64,000 bases of DNA from Siphonodentalium dalli (lineage: Eukaryota; Mollusca; Scaphopoda; Gadilida; Siphonodentaliidae). This document shows, one piece after another, positions 24,216 through 36,641 of this stretch; the first letter of the stretch is position 1; each line of letters begins with the position of its first letter. A model generated the notes under the pieces. The model ran no database searches. It saw nothing but the letters and a program-made list of their open reading frames with translations, and was not told the DNA's origin. The position numbers and the translations under genes are program-made. The stretch covers positions 201,432,244-201,496,243 of the forward strand of contig CP136061.1 in the NCBI GenBank assembly GCA_032622095.1, written 5' to 3'.

Positions 24216-26715
24216 TATTATAGTGTATGATCACTGTGATGGTCAGCTATAACTGGCTATAAGAGGGTTAATCTGTCTCCGTCAATTAAAATGAATCCGA
24301 GATTGACGGAACAACATCAAACGCGGTGTGTCGGCTCTTTGAAGGCTAAATTTGGGTGTGAACTCATTACACAACTATTGTGTTTTCAAATTGATCCCAA
24401 GAAAATATAAATTGAGCCCAATAATTTCCACCAGCAGTCCTGCTTTCTATGATATACTTTTAAAAGTTGCCACGTTCTCTGGTGTTAATTCGTTTACAAT
24501 CTTTGTGGCTCAATTGCCGTTAATTAATCTTGGATTATTTCATTTTAACATGAGGCAATATATATATCAGAGCAGCTAATATTTATATTAAATCATTTTT
24601 GAACCATTACATTTAAAACAGTATCAGATAATGAGTTTTTCCATTCGAATATAAATCCACCTCAAATTTATAGAGTTATTGTTCTTGTCGCGGAAAAAAA
24701 TTACATATATTTAAATATATAGGCTGTATAGGTAGGGAATTCTATAGATACAAAATTAGGGCCCGACGAAGCTTCGTGATTCGATTCGATTTCGGTCTCT
24801 TACGTTCCGATTCGATTCGAAAGCGGTCGTGTGATTTGGGATATTTTGAATCGTTGTATACAAGTCCTTTATCGCCGAGAATAGACTGCATTATATATAC
24901 AAAACATTCATTATATCCCCAATACTTAATCTGAGGCTCCTTCCGTGACCAACTGGGACCTCCGTGGTCCAATGTGTACAGGGTAAGTTGTCCAATAGCC
25001 CACTGCTCATATATATATTGGTCCCAGCGCGGGTTACTCGTGGCAGGCCGGTGGGTCACTCGTGCGACCTGGTGGTAATGGTATGTCTGTGGTGGTTCGC
25101 GTGTTCATCACGGTTGTACCACAAATTGGCACAATTGCAGCGCACACGGCCGGTTTCCTCCACCACATAAAACCAGCAATGTAACAATTTTGCCCGGCCC
25201 CAGCTGCAGAAGCGAGTGAATTTCTTGTGGGACATATTTTTACATCGGTATTTGATATTCTTATACCAGAAAAGCCTATATTGCGTTTCTTTAAACATAT
25301 TTTCACATTTCTCAGACCTGATGATGATCCGTCGAAAATAGGTAATCTCTCATAATAATACCCTATTGTGTTATTGTTATAAACGTATTTGCAAAACAAA
25401 ATAGGTTTTCACATAAAATGTACAGTTGCCTTCTTTATTATTTCTACATATATGATATGCTTATCGCATAAACCTAAATATTTAGATACAAACTTCTTCC
25501 TCCCATTCGTGTTCGCCGCTCGACATTTTTGTACCGTAGATAGTTCGTTCCAATTCTGAAAGAGCATTCGCTAAATAAATTAATGGATTGGAGGCGGGGG
25601 GGGGGGGGGGGGGGGGGGGGTTGTTACCGTACAAATATTTTCCAATTTGATAATTACAAAAACAATCCAAATATTTTTTCCATTTTATGTATTTGATTAT
25701 AAATGCAATACTTTTCTAAAAGTAATCAAATACTTTTTTACTTCCGATTACTTTGAGATTATTTAATGAAAACATCCAAATGACCAGGGTACGTAGGGTT
25801 CAGATAAAGGCGGCTAATCCCGGCTATCACTTAAATGATTTATTGCGGGATGAACCAACCAGACAGAGATAATACACTTCAGGCCCCAGGCCCTAAACAA
25901 CAAACATGCAAACATATATAACAAATAGATGAATGATGACAACAAAATAAAATGTCCAGGTGAATAAGACTGTGAAAATAAATGAAATGATCAAAAGGCC
26001 CCTAACACAAAATCTATACCACCACTCTCATATATATACTTGTACGGTACTTTAATTATCGATCCAATCGACCTAGTTTATCTTTAAATATAAAAGGGTT
26101 CAAGCTGAATTCAGATATACTTGCAAGTAAAGGTTTAATTGTGGTACATATCTTGAGTCAGAGGTCTGTGTTTGAGCTTGGACATGCAGACAGACATGTA
26201 CGATACAATACATGCATATGGCACATACATTAATATTATAGAACAGGACTAATTAATTCCCTACTGATGCCTATCTAAATAAATAATGATTATATCTACA
26301 TGTATGTGTCAGGTATAGTTAGAAAACTGAATCAGTCTATTGTAAAACTAGATAAGGTTAGATTAGTTATCTGATACTACCCGCCAAGCCGAATGCCGCC
26401 AAAATAGAAAAATAGAAATAAAGACATATACTTTGAATTATAGAATGTGCCAGACCTTTGAACAATGGAACTCAAGTTGAGGTTGTAACCGAGTATGTGT
26501 TCGCTATCCTCAAATGACCAACAGTCGCCTTGCCACTATTAAAGTCATGTCTTCCAAAGAATGAAATGCACAATCTAATCCTAACATATGTCTTGTTTTG
26601 AATGACGCCTTCATTTGAGACCAACCCTACTCCAACCTTAACATTAGAAATTCAAAAATGTTCAATTTGAGACTGAACTAACTTTGATTATACTAATCGG
26701 TTATAACCACTTGCA
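24216..26715. other. Largely unassigned region with a 25-base G run
   Basis: 24762-24830 has another hAT-like end (TAGGGCCCGACGAAGC, then ATTCGATTCGAT) with no partner seen. 25596-25620 is a run of 25 G. The remaining sequence, including frames at 25034-25399, gave no family I can support. Confidence 0.45.
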
Positions 26716-27259
26716 TTAGTATAGGGACCTAATTCGTCCTGTTCCTTCATCATTTAGGTGAAGGTTATCTTCACAATACAGTCCTGACTTTGGTGCTAGC
26801 TCCTTTGGTTTAAAAGACTCTATAAGTTCTTATGAATTGCATTTGTCTTTCCAAGCACATTTCCGATAACTTTTTATTTACATTAATAACCTTCTCACCA
26901 AAAACCTCTATATCCTTTGGCCGCGGAATAATCGCGGACATAATTATCTTGGTAGGGCTTGCTTCCCGAGTTCGAGCAATAAGGGTTGAGAAGGCTTTAC
27001 TAATGTTATCCTCTGATGTCGACTCAATGTTGATAGTGCCAACATGATAGATGATATGATAGTATGAATTTAAAGGTTTACCATTCAACTTCTTGCTTTG
27101 AATCAAATTAGCCAGTCTCTTTATGTTGATTCCTCGAAAGATCATAACTTCAAGAGTACGAATACCTCTAACGTGCTTGCATATGGAGTCAGACACCAAA
27201 AGATCATTCCTCTGTCGTTTAACTGAAAAACATAAAGTGGAGTTACTTGGTCTATTCAA
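26716..27259 (-). pseudogene. SGNH-hydrolase-like ORF of a tyrosine-recombinase retroelement
   Basis: The frame 27259-26810 carries the three SGNH landmarks in degenerate form: LLVSDSICKHV (block I, normally GDS), YHVGTINIES (block III, normally GTNNI), and, after a one-base frameshift near 26822, EDNLHLNDEG containing the D-x-x-H of block V, ending at a stop at 26716. Between them the frame reads SPTKIIMSAIIPRPKDI. Such hydrolase ORFs accompany Ngaro-type and related DIRS-order retroelements; in Ngaro they lie near the recombinase. It directly follows the recombinase remnant on the same strand. With block I and III residues changed and a frameshift, it cannot be active. Confidence 0.75.
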
Positions 27260-27261
27260 CG

Positions 27262-27860
27262 ACTCGTAATAATATGATCTCTCATTTGCTTAGCTATTAA
27301 AAATTTGTCTTGTACTGTATAACTTAAATATCTCTTATAAGCATCACTTGACCAGTCATGCATCCCATCAACTGAATCAATTCACCCGGCACTTGTGGCT
27401 GAAAGGCCCAAGTGGCTCCCCCTCTCCTAAATCCATGGGTTGAATAGAGCACTGGATCTCTACCAGTCTTTCTTATCACGTTTTTAAGAAATGCTTGAAA
27501 TTGTTGATAGGTGACTGGTCTGTGACTTTCCAAATGCATGAATGCGGGATTGGTGACTTCCCCCGGTACTAGGTTTATCATATTTCTATAAGCTGCCACT
27601 GGGCACAGTCTGGAGCCTGGGATAGATAGCACTGGCATTCTTAATGTTTTTTGTCCAAATTGAATAGTTTTTGACCATTTAATAACAACTAACATAACTC
27701 CTTCTGACTGCAAGATATCTCCCATATAGTAAGCTAATGACCCGAATCAAACTGAGAATCAGACTCTGGAACTCTGAAATTAGACTTTCTCAGCATTAAA
27801 AAGAATGCCATTAGAAACATTGACCAGAATGTAGCGTCTTTGGGGTTGTTGTGATCCATC
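27262..27860 (-). pseudogene. Tyrosine recombinase (DIRS-order) C-terminal domain, broken
   Basis: Reading on the minus strand: a first piece (about 27860-27738) with DATFWSMFLMAFFLMLRKSN; a frameshift; then 27725-27324 with LCPVAAYRNMI, TYQQFQAFLKNVI and the HGFRRGGATWAF box holding the His-x-x-Arg of the active site; a further frameshift near 27357; then WSSDAYKRYLSYTVQDKF, in which the Tyr of SDAYKRYL is the expected nucleophile. These motifs match recombinases of DIRS/Ngaro or Crypton-type elements. At least two frameshifts make it a pseudogene. No reverse transcriptase adjoins it here. Confidence 0.8.
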
Positions 27861-27884
27861 TCACACCCACAATTTGTCCGTTAG

Positions 27885-28325
27885 AGACGTGGATGTGGCC
27901 CACATCTCCAAAAATTAATACATTTCAAAAATTGATATCTGATCATTCTGAGCTTTGAAGGGTGCATGGGTTCCTCGACTCGAATCAAATATGTTTTACC
28001 TCCGAAGCGAATTAAAGAAATAGTACTTTAGGGGTGCTTAATCGGATTGAGTACCTTTAATTACATTATTGTGTGGTGACGATGCATTGTGTCCCATTTA
28101 CTAGTCTAAGATGCACGTTTTAACATGCTGCCTGTATTTTTTTTTTTAAACCACTCTGGTAAGTGGCCCACATCTCCAAAAATTAATACATTTCAAAAAT
28201 CGATATCTGATCACTCTTAGCTTTGAAGGGTAGGTTCCTCGACTCGAATCAAATATGTTTTACCCCCGAAGCCAAAGAAATAGTAATTTAGGGGTGCTTA
28301 ATCGGATTGAGTACCTTTAAATGTT
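27885..28325. repeat. ~165-bp repeat, two copies (a third at 29125-29275)
   Basis: 27893-28052 and 28162-28320 share GGCCCACATCTCCAAAAATT, CTCGACTCGAATCAAATATG and TAATCGGATTGAGTACCTTT. A more diverged third copy at 29125-29275 has CATCGACTCGAATCAAATAT and TGTACCTTTAATAA. The first copy adjoins the recombinase remnant. No coding sense. Confidence 0.7.
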
Positions 28326-28386
28326 CACAGTCTGATTCGATGGTCCCCGTGTCATCAGATTCCAACAATCAGGATCGATTAATTAC

Positions 28387-28986
28387 TTAAAGGGGTACTG
28401 TACCCAAGATGTTGTTGTTGGTTTCTATAATCCCCGAGTCGGAGAATAAGGTAACAACTTTTCCATTTTTTGAAAGTCTGTTGAGTACGAAGTATTGTTA
28501 CGGATGGCAAATTTACCGGAATGCAAAAATACAAATTGTCGTTGTCGAGTAATTTTTGTAAAGTTTTCAACCAAATGAATCAAATAAACATTATATTATA
28601 TGCTTAGTAGTCCCATATACTCATTTAAGTTAGTGTACCGTCACTAGTCAACGAGTGGCTTGGGTTTTCTCCCCGTATAAGCATAATGTTTCAAACGATC
28701 GTGTGTGCAATTGTTTTCCTAATCCAGTATCCCTCAATTATAATTTGATTACGTTTTGTACACGGAAATTCGAATTTTAAGAGACGCCATTTTATGGCTG
28801 GAGCCATAAAATCAATTTATATTAAATTATTAACTTTTAAATTATTAAATTTTAAGATAGCCTATTAACCTGAGCGTTTACAGAATACATCTTCGACTCA
28901 AATTACTTATATTTCTATATAGTATCGATAATAGATCGTTGTTATCACCGGGAATTTATTGAAAATGGCGTACAGTACCCCTTTAA
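28387..28986. mobile_element. TTAA MITE family 4, copy 1 (592 bp)
   Basis: TTAA at 28387-28390 and 28983-28986. Inner ends are AGGGGTACTGTACCC and GTACAGTACCCCT. Shorter relatives with the same ends lie at 33056-33319 and about 35001-35199. No ORF. Confidence 0.85.
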
Positions 28987-29280
28987 CAACAGTACTGTCA
29001 ACTCTTGTATAAACTTTTCCAAAACGTGTTATATATCAACATTTTGTTCAACGCAATTTGGTATCGAGTGTATGTCGGTCGGCTCGTCGAATATATGCTA
29101 AGCCGCCAAATATTACAGGTGATACAAAATAACATATTTCAGAAATCAAAATCTGATAACTCTGAGCTTTGATGTGTGAGTTCATCGACTCGAATCAAAT
29201 ATGTTTACTCCCGCCGTGAAGCCAACGAAATAGTAATTTATGAGCGTTACTTCGGATTATGTACCTTTAATAACTAATAT

Positions 29281-29640
29281 TTACCTCCATTAATTCTTAC
29301 AACCATGAATAACGCTAAACAGAAAATTAACTATCTATGACCATCATACTGGAACTCACGGGACACAATTTTAAACAAAAAAACATAATAACCAAGAAAA
29401 CCATAGTCAGAAATGGTAACGCCACCAATATCATATTATTAGCCATAAATATAAATTATAATACAATTATTCTATAAACTAGCTTTCAAATTTGATGCGG
29501 GAAATTTGCATACTTCCATATTTCAAGTTTTCCCGTTTCTCGTGTCATACGTTACTTTCTTCAAACTGTCTTCTTTATTACACAAGCTGATGGGCCCGAC
29601 TTCGCCCGGGCTGTTTCCCATCTGATTTCCGGTGAAAGGC
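29281..29640. other. Unassigned sequence
   Basis: AT-rich, with no gene or repeat recognised. Confidence 0.4.
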
Positions 29641-30155
29641 GCGATTTGACCTTCAATTGACTATTTCGAAAGTCAAGGTCAGGTCAGGGTCATGATTTGA
29701 CCAGTCCAAAACACCCCCACCCGGAGAAAAGTACCCCTAGGTATAAAATTTCGTCGAAATCCGTCCGTTTTACCCCACTTGACCTTTAATGAACAATTTT
29801 GAAGGTCAATGTAAGGTCGGAGTCATGATTTGACCCGTCCAAAACACTCCCCCGACAAAAGTACCCATAGGTATCAAATTTCGTCGAAATCCATCCGTTT
29901 TGTCCGATTTGACCTTTGATTGACCACATTGAAGGTCAAGGTCAGGCCGAGGTCACGATTTGACCCGTTCAAAACTTTCCCCGGACAAAAGTATCCCTAG
30001 GTATCAAATTTCGCCGAAATTTGTCCGTTTTACCCAAATTGACCTTGCATTGATAGTTTAAAAGGTCAAGGTCAAGTCGGGGTCACGATTTGACCCGTCC
30101 AAAACACTTCCCGGACATAAATACCCATAAGTATCAAATTACGTTGAAATATATG
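29641..30155. repeat. 130-bp tandem array, four units
   Basis: Units start near 29671, 29803, 29933 and 30063. Each carries AGGTCAAGGTCAGG-type, CGATTTGACCCGTCCAAAAC, AAAGTACCC(A/C)TAGGTAT and CGTCGAAATCCGTCCGTTTT blocks. AGGTCA half-sites and TGACCTT inversions recur in every unit. It is degenerate but strictly periodic, with no ORF. Confidence 0.8.
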
Positions 30156-30209
30156 AAAAGCCGAGGAGGACATGTTGGTTGCTAATTGCTAGATATACGA
30201 CGCTGTATA

Positions 30210-30360
30210 TTAAAGGTGTTTCAAACTAGGAGATAGAAGTATTCTGCGTTTCAAATGGTGATGAATTATAGTATTTTATTCAAATTTTATGGCATAAATT
30301 GTTATTAAAAGCGTATATACTATAACAAATTAAGGACTCGAAAGTTAAGTGGGCCTTTAA
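30210..30360. mobile_element. TTAA MITE family 5, short copy
   Basis: TTAA at 30210-30213 and 30357-30360. The right end ACTCGAAAGTTAAGTGGGCCT matches the family seen at 32094 and 46771. The left end is altered. 143 bp between the TTAA sites. Confidence 0.55.
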
Positions 30361-31380
30361 ACAAAGTCACAATTGCAGTTAGGCTCATCTCATACTCGTC
30401 CATTCAGCGATATTCTGCTGCGCAGTTTGTTATAGCCTCCAGTATTCATTGAGCGTTATAGCCCCAACTGTTAATTTAGCAGGCGTACTCTTGCCTCAGA
30501 TTATTGAGATATTAGGTCACACGTAATGACATTAAATCGCAGGGAACATAGCAATTGTGTGGGCTGCTTGGCGTGAATATGTAATGAGAAATAAGGCCAT
30601 ACGTAATGACATTAAACTCAAGAAAACCCGCGAAAACAAAACAAAATCACATTTAATGTTTTAAGTTATTTCCTTCATAAAAAGAATCTTCGTGATAATG
30701 AATCCTCTCAATACTTTAGAATATAGAATTAACCTTAAAATAACAAAAATCTTCGGAACACAGAACCTTCGGAATAACTAACCTTCGGATTGGTGAACCT
30801 TCGGAATAGCGAACATTCAGAGAAATTTCGGAATAGTGGACCTTCGGGATAGTGAACCTTCGGAATAGAGACATGCCCCCAATATTCATATTATATGCCC
30901 AGAGTTCAAAGCTATGGACCGATAAAATTCTAAACTTGGCCCTTAAAATATTGAACTCCAAATTGGAGCCCACACAGAACATCACTTAAGTCAACTGTAC
31001 CTGTGTCATGTCCCAATGCGGGAGGGTCCATATATACCACAACATTCATATTATATGCCAAGAATTCAACGGTATGGGCCCACGTAATGACATTAAATCT
31101 CAAGAAAACCCGCGAAAACAAAACAAAATCACATTTAATGTTCTAAGTTAAGTTATTTCCTCCTGTATCTGTATCGGTGTGCGCGCAGGATCAGTTAGGA
31201 TGTGAGCGCACACTCCATAAAAGAATCTTTGTGAAAATGAACCCTCTCAAATTAGTCTCAATACTTTAGAATATAGAATTAACCTAAAAATAAAAAAAAC
31301 CTTCGGAATAGAGAACCTTCGGAATAGCGGACTTTCGGGATAGCAAATCTTCATAATAGAAACATGTCCCCACAATTACA
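30361..31380. repeat. ~480-bp imperfect direct duplication with CCTTCGGAATAG microrepeats
   Basis: 30602-30900 and 31084-31370 share TAATGACATTAAA, CTCAAGAAAACCCGCGAAAA, ATCACATTTAATGTT and ATACTTTAGAATATAGAATT. Each copy then carries a short array of (A)CCTTCGGAATAG(A/C)GA units (30765-30870; 31300-31350). The AATATTCATATTATATGCC block occurs twice, near 30890 and 31045. Confidence 0.7.
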
Positions 31381-32093
31381 CCGGTGACGTAAACACATGT
31401 GCTAATCTTTGTCGTACTATCGTAATTATCGGTACGATTTATATTCTAGTACGAAACAAGAATACATTCCTCCATACGACCATGAGTCTATACAAATCTG
31501 TACACCAGTGTCCACCCACTTCGTGGCGGTAATAAGATCATGTAAGAAATCCTTACCAAATTTCCTTGTGGCAGTGGTGTACCTCAGCGGAGCGATGAGA
31601 GATAACTCTACCTGGAGTTTGTTACGTCTCGTGCATTTCGCGACGACTCAGACAAACCACCACTTTTCAATCTTTGTAGTATTCACATTTGGCGAACTAG
31701 TTTTAATAAAGAAGCATATCATATGAAAGAAAATTCTATTTTCTTCATGAAAACAAACATTGCCTGGGGTCAGTCGGGCCAAACTTTTCGGAATTAAAAC
31801 GAAAAAGATAGCCCCCCCCCCCCCCCAAAACGAGAAAATGATCAATTTATCAAATTTTGGTTATAAGTGGATGCATTTTTTTATCCATGTCATTTTAAAG
31901 GAATTAATATGCATGGAACTATATGTGTGGACATCTAATCCCCCGGATCTCTTTGATTTATCATTCCTTTTCTCTCAATCTTATCACAAGGTTTGTATGT
32001 AACTCGCCTGTTATCATGCACTGTTTATGGTATTGGGAGAACTGTTAAACAGTCTTCAAATTTGGCAGTGCTACATATATATAGTGCTAATGT
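31381..32093. other. Unassigned region
   Basis: A plus frame at 31409-31726 and an antisense frame across the same bases look moderately protein-like, but I cannot place either in a family. A run of 14 C lies near 31813. Confidence 0.35.
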
Positions 32094-32560
32094 TTAAAGC
32101 CTCATTTAATTTTCGAGTCACAGATTATTTGTTTATAGTGCCTTGATATACGGTTTTATTAACAATCTATGACATAAAATATGATTAAAATGCGAGAATT
32201 CATCACCATGTGGAGCGTCTTTTCTGTACCTCAGAAGGTGCCCATAGAGTAATAGAAAATAGAATAAATCATAGAAACATTTCCCTCGTTTCGCTCCCAG
32301 AATGCAACAAGATTCAAACTAAGATATAGAGTTTTCCCCCCTCCATTGAAACTAGACATAGACTTTGCAGAACATTCCAGATGAAATTTAAGCTTATAAG
32401 CACAGAACACACGTCGGTACGTCAACAAAAACAACATGATCACAGTTTATTACAACGGATAACTTGATAATAGAATGTTTTGGAGTTTCCTCTTTCAAAT
32501 GGTATACATTATGGCACATATTTTATATCATGTGATCTGGGGGTTCGAATATTAAGTATT
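32094..32560. mobile_element. TTAA MITE family 5, long copy
   Basis: It begins TTAAAGCCTCATTTAATTTT and shares with 46771-47235 the blocks CCTTGATATACGGTTTTA, CATCACCAT, GCTCCCAGAAT, CAACAAAAACAACATG and CTTTCAAATGGTATA. The right end has lost the GGGCCTTTAA border. Confidence 0.7.
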
Positions 32561-33055
32561 ATACGTCCCTGCATGCTAGCCGGGTAACACGTTGCATCAA
32601 AATGTTCAAGAGGCCCGAGTAATTGACGTCATGCACATCCGTGATATGTATTCCTCCTCACCGCGCACAACTTCGCGTACTGTTCAATATAAATGCAATA
32701 CACTTTCTTATAGCCACATCCCAGGAACACAGGAAATACAGTAAGAGCGGTCAAGTGTTCAGGCAAGTGACGTCCTATACATCAATGGTCGTCTGTATAA
32801 ATCTCTTCTGCTTATCGACCAAGTCGGATGATTTACTTCTTACATACATACTGAGGAAGTTGAATGTGATAAACTCAATTATGCGTACACATCCAAGTGC
32901 GCGTTCATGTTCATGCAAGCTATATTGCAATTTATAGGTTATCGTCCGTTGGCGTTGCGCAATATTTTGTTTGGAGGGGATGTTTTATCACTTGGCCGTA
33001 TTGTTTTTGCTCACCAAACTGTGCGGTAAGTTAAATGTTTGACATGCACATTCAA
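32561..33055. other. Unassigned sequence
   Basis: No gene or repeat recognised. Confidence 0.35.
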
Positions 33056-33319
33056 TTAAAGCCGTACTGTACACTAAGTCCGATCATTTATCGTACCATC
33101 TCCTTTTATACTCAACATAATTGATATGCAACAAATGAATGAATTTGAATTCATAAATTCATTTTCATTATAATTAACATGTTGTTTGCATCATTCATAA
33201 AGTAAATGACTGTAATTTTGCACTCACATGCACATAACTCATTTGTTGCATATATTATGTTGAGTATAAAAGGAGATGGTTCCATGAATGGTTGGATTTG
33301 GTGTACAGTACCCCTTTAA
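33056..33319. mobile_element. TTAA MITE family 4, copy 2, palindromic (256 bp)
   Basis: TTAA at 33056-33059 and 33316-33319. The left arm reads GTACTGTACAC, CATCTCCTTTTATACTCAAC, GCAACAAATGA; the right arm is the inverse, TCATTTGTTGCA, GTTGAGTATAAAAGGAGATG, GTGTACAGTACCCC. It is a long hairpin with no ORF. Confidence 0.85.
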
Positions 33320-35000
33320 TTGAATGTACAAAATGGCCACCATTAACTGTAAAACGATGAGCCTGTAGTTTTCAGATGATACCATTATTTTACTAAAATA
33401 ATGTAAACACTATAATCAATATTTTCTCTCGAAAGAAGATGGCTGCCAATATGGTGGCGGAATTGAATCTAAATGGTTAATATTTGTCATAGTTTGTATA
33501 TATATCATGGCCACCGTAGCGGTCACTGATGGATATTCAATTTGTGCATTCGTGTAATGTTGCATTACTTGTAATGTTAACAGACTAGCTGGTCGCAATT
33601 TATTTTAGATCAGATGGCGTCCAAGTTTGTCTCCACTCTTTGCAAACATGCAATGAATGGTCACTGAGAAATGTAATCAAGCGAAATGTACTTTTCTTAT
33701 AATAACTCGGTATTGCACCATATCCCGGCCCTAAAATGAGTACTCATCTGCAAATGGTATTAAAGTAGCACTCGGAAGTGAGGTTATATGAAGTATGACT
33801 TCTTAGGAATTGATTATCCATTAATTGACCCACATACATCGACAACGAATGTTATTCATATATTCCCAATTACCATAGTTGTCCACAGCGCAGACCATGT
33901 GTGAGTGATGCTACAAAACTTGATAGCGATTTTCGTGAAATGTAATGTAGGAAAGTGGCACCCCACTGCTTATCGCTTCGTGATTCAAAAATGTCTTTCT
34001 CAGACATTTTTAAATTCACTTAATTCCAATAACATAACTAAGTACATATTGTCAACGGGAACGGAGACCAGATTAGGCGTAATTTTATCTACCAGCTATA
34101 GCGCGTGTATATGCTGATAATTAGATAGCAGAGATATGAAGAAAATGGGATCGATATAGTCACGTTGACGGTAGTTATTATTATGCGAGATATAACATTT
34201 ATATTAATTTCGGACAACATATTGGCAGCCATCTTCGATTTTATAAGGGATATATTTGGCTCAAATGACTTGATTGTAGTTTTATAACAGCTGTTTCATC
34301 TCTTCTAATGTTTTTTGCTAATACGTTGTTGGTATAAAAGATAAATAATGCGTTTACACTTTAAAAAAAATGTCAATTTATAAATTGGGGACTCACTATT
34401 TAAAATTTATCGGTAGCCATTTTAACAGTCATGTTGCAATGATGTCATCATGTTGTATAATTTATATATCGGGACACAGCCTATGGTGTTATCTTTTCAA
34501 TTCTAGGTCAGTGCACAACACGATTAATCTGGATGACAAAATGACCGGTACAACGAAAAGGGGGAGTTTTGTTTACGTTACAGTTGAACGCAAATTATTT
34601 CGAGAATATTAAGCATACTTTCGGAATGCCACCGTTTATTGGCTCTTTGTGGAGTATTAGGTCACGTGGTAAATTATATAATCTCATAAAAACATCCAAT
34701 TTTATATCCATGGATATTTTCTCAATTTAAGGTCATATCCATTTGTGTTGGAACATCTGAGTTGGAGAAATATATATGATTTATGGTATTTTGTAGCAGA
34801 CTGACTTGATTCCATGTTGGAAGTTATCACTATGTACTGTTATTCCACCTCGTATATTCTTACTGACTTCAGCAGAATTGTCCACCATGAAATCTAATTC
34901 TACTCCGTATAACGGTATGCTTATTTGGACCACGGTACGTCTCACAACGATGTGATTAATTGCAACGGAAACTGTTGTCTACATACACTTGTGGTTAAAT
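33320..35000. other. Unassigned region with CCATATTGGC-type motifs
   Basis: AAGATGGCTGCCAATATGG at 33436 and CCATCTTCGATTTTATAAG near 34228 are AAGATGGC-type motifs found across the window. Short frames carry no recognisable domain. Confidence 0.35.
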
Positions 35001-35199
35001 TTAGGGGTACTGTACACTAAATCCGGCCATTTATGGGACCATCTCCTTTTATTTTATACTCAACAGAATATGTGCAACAAATGAATGAATTTGAGCCATG
35101 GATTAGTACAAAATACACTCATGTGATCTATGGACGATTTAAACAACATGATAGTTATAAGCAAAATGAGTTTATGATTTGAGTACAGTCCCCCTTTAA
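35001..35199. mobile_element. TTAA MITE family 4, copy 3 (diverged)
   Basis: It starts AGGGGTACTGTACACTAAAT and ends GAGTACAGTCCCCCTTTAA. It shares CATCTCCTTTTAT, ATACTCAACA and GCAACAAATGAATGAATTTG with copy 2. The right TTAA is kept (35196-35199); the left one is mutated. Confidence 0.7.
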
Positions 35200-35697
35200 A
35201 CTTGTCTTGTATATGGTGGAATATCATAGCTATTTGCTACTGAAGAAGAATGGAATAAATTTTCTGGCATATATTGAGTGCTGACAAATTCTGTTGTATC
35301 GTAAAAAAAATTAAATTTTGCTGACATCAGAATCTTTAATTTGTGTTTAATTTTCATTACAGATAGCGAGTGTACAGGGCGGTATACTAGTGAGTAAATA
35401 TGTACTTAATTCTTTGTCTGGAGCCAAATTAAGATACTTTAATTTTGAGATTAATATTAGTATAGTCTGCATAATACATACACCATCCAACGTACACCAC
35501 AATCAAGCACGCACATGTATATATAGGTACTTTAAAAGGCACTGTACTATTCGCCATAAAATCGTTACTGGGTTGCGTTGTCGTTCAACACTGCACATGA
35601 CATGTTATATACTCTATTTCATCGAGTCTGAGCCAATTTGAGAATTTTCGGCAATAATTATTATCCTCCGAAAACTAATTCGAGGGACTGTAGCAAT
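35200..35697. other. Unassigned sequence
   Basis: No gene recognised. Confidence 0.35.
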
Positions 35698-36065
35698 TAG
35701 ATCATGTCATGAATCTCTACTCATGCTATACGTCCGTAGATATCATATTCCACCAGTACAAAACCTGGGAACCTTTGGTTCTGTATATGTATGTATGAGT
35801 GTGTCTGTATCTGTGAGTGTATGTGTGTCAGAACTGACTCGTTATGACAGGGAACTTTATAACATTCAACAAACAAGTCGGGGATTATATTACTTTCTTA
35901 ATACTTGTTCCTCAATAATCTACTTCACATTATGCTGTGAATGTTCCCAGCTCGAGATTGCTTGCTTTTTGACATTTGTGAGCCTATATCGCAATAAACA
36001 GTGCATTAATTACCAGGGATAAATTCCAAAATTGTAAGCAACGCAAAGCAAAATCGCTCAGAGTC

Positions 36066-36542
36066 AGGGGGGGGGGGTGAAAAAGCATTTTTTTTCCGCA
36101 ACTCAAAAAAAAAATTCCTGCTTGTTTTTTAGTGTTTTAGCAATGAGTTGGGCGTCAAAACCACTTTGAATGAGAGAAATAATGTAATTCTAACTGTAAA
36201 CTGACTGCAGGCAGTTATCGTGTTGTATTTTGTTGCAAATTTTGAAATCCAAGATGGCCGCTGACAGCCATGTTTTTTTGGCCGAATGACCTCAAATGAC
36301 TCATTCCTATTTACATGTCCATGTTAACATCCATGATAAATAGTATGCACAGAAATTCATATACAGCTGTTTACAGTGAATTTCCCCCCGCAAATCTCTG
36401 TTTTAGTGTTAAAAGGGGGGGGGGTGGGTGTAAAAAAATGGTCGGAAAAAAATTGGCGGTGGGGGTGGGTGGGTACAAAAAATGATCGAAAGGGGAAAAA
36501 TGCCATACGTGCCTGAATTTTTTTTCCGACCCCCCCCCCCTG
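36066..36542. mobile_element. Poly-G-ended element A
   Basis: It begins CAGGGGGGGGGG and ends CCCCCCCCCCTG inside the TA-1 MITE. Between are a 100-bp AAGATGGCCGCTGACAGCC unit of the 10.8-kb family, more G runs near 36413-36424 and a T-rich tract. The possible target duplication is AGAGT/ACAGT. Confidence 0.6.
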
Positions 36543-36641
36543 ACAGTCACTTAAATCGGGTAATTTGGAGTTGGGGACCGCGTAACCGACAGTGAAGTAC
36601 ATTATTAAGGAACAGGTATACCACTGTGTAGGAGCTGTTAC

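Noticed and set aside
25034-25399. Minus-strand frames with a possible BED-type zinc finger near a hAT-like end at 24762
   Set aside because: Cys/His spacing (RCNCANLWY then DEHANHHRH) does not fit the BED pattern, and no transposase core follows.
31409-31726. Plus-strand 105-residue frame and an overlapping antisense frame with protein-like composition
   Set aside because: Neither has convincing splice sites on both sides nor a recognisable family; it may be an old repeat or exon, unsupported.
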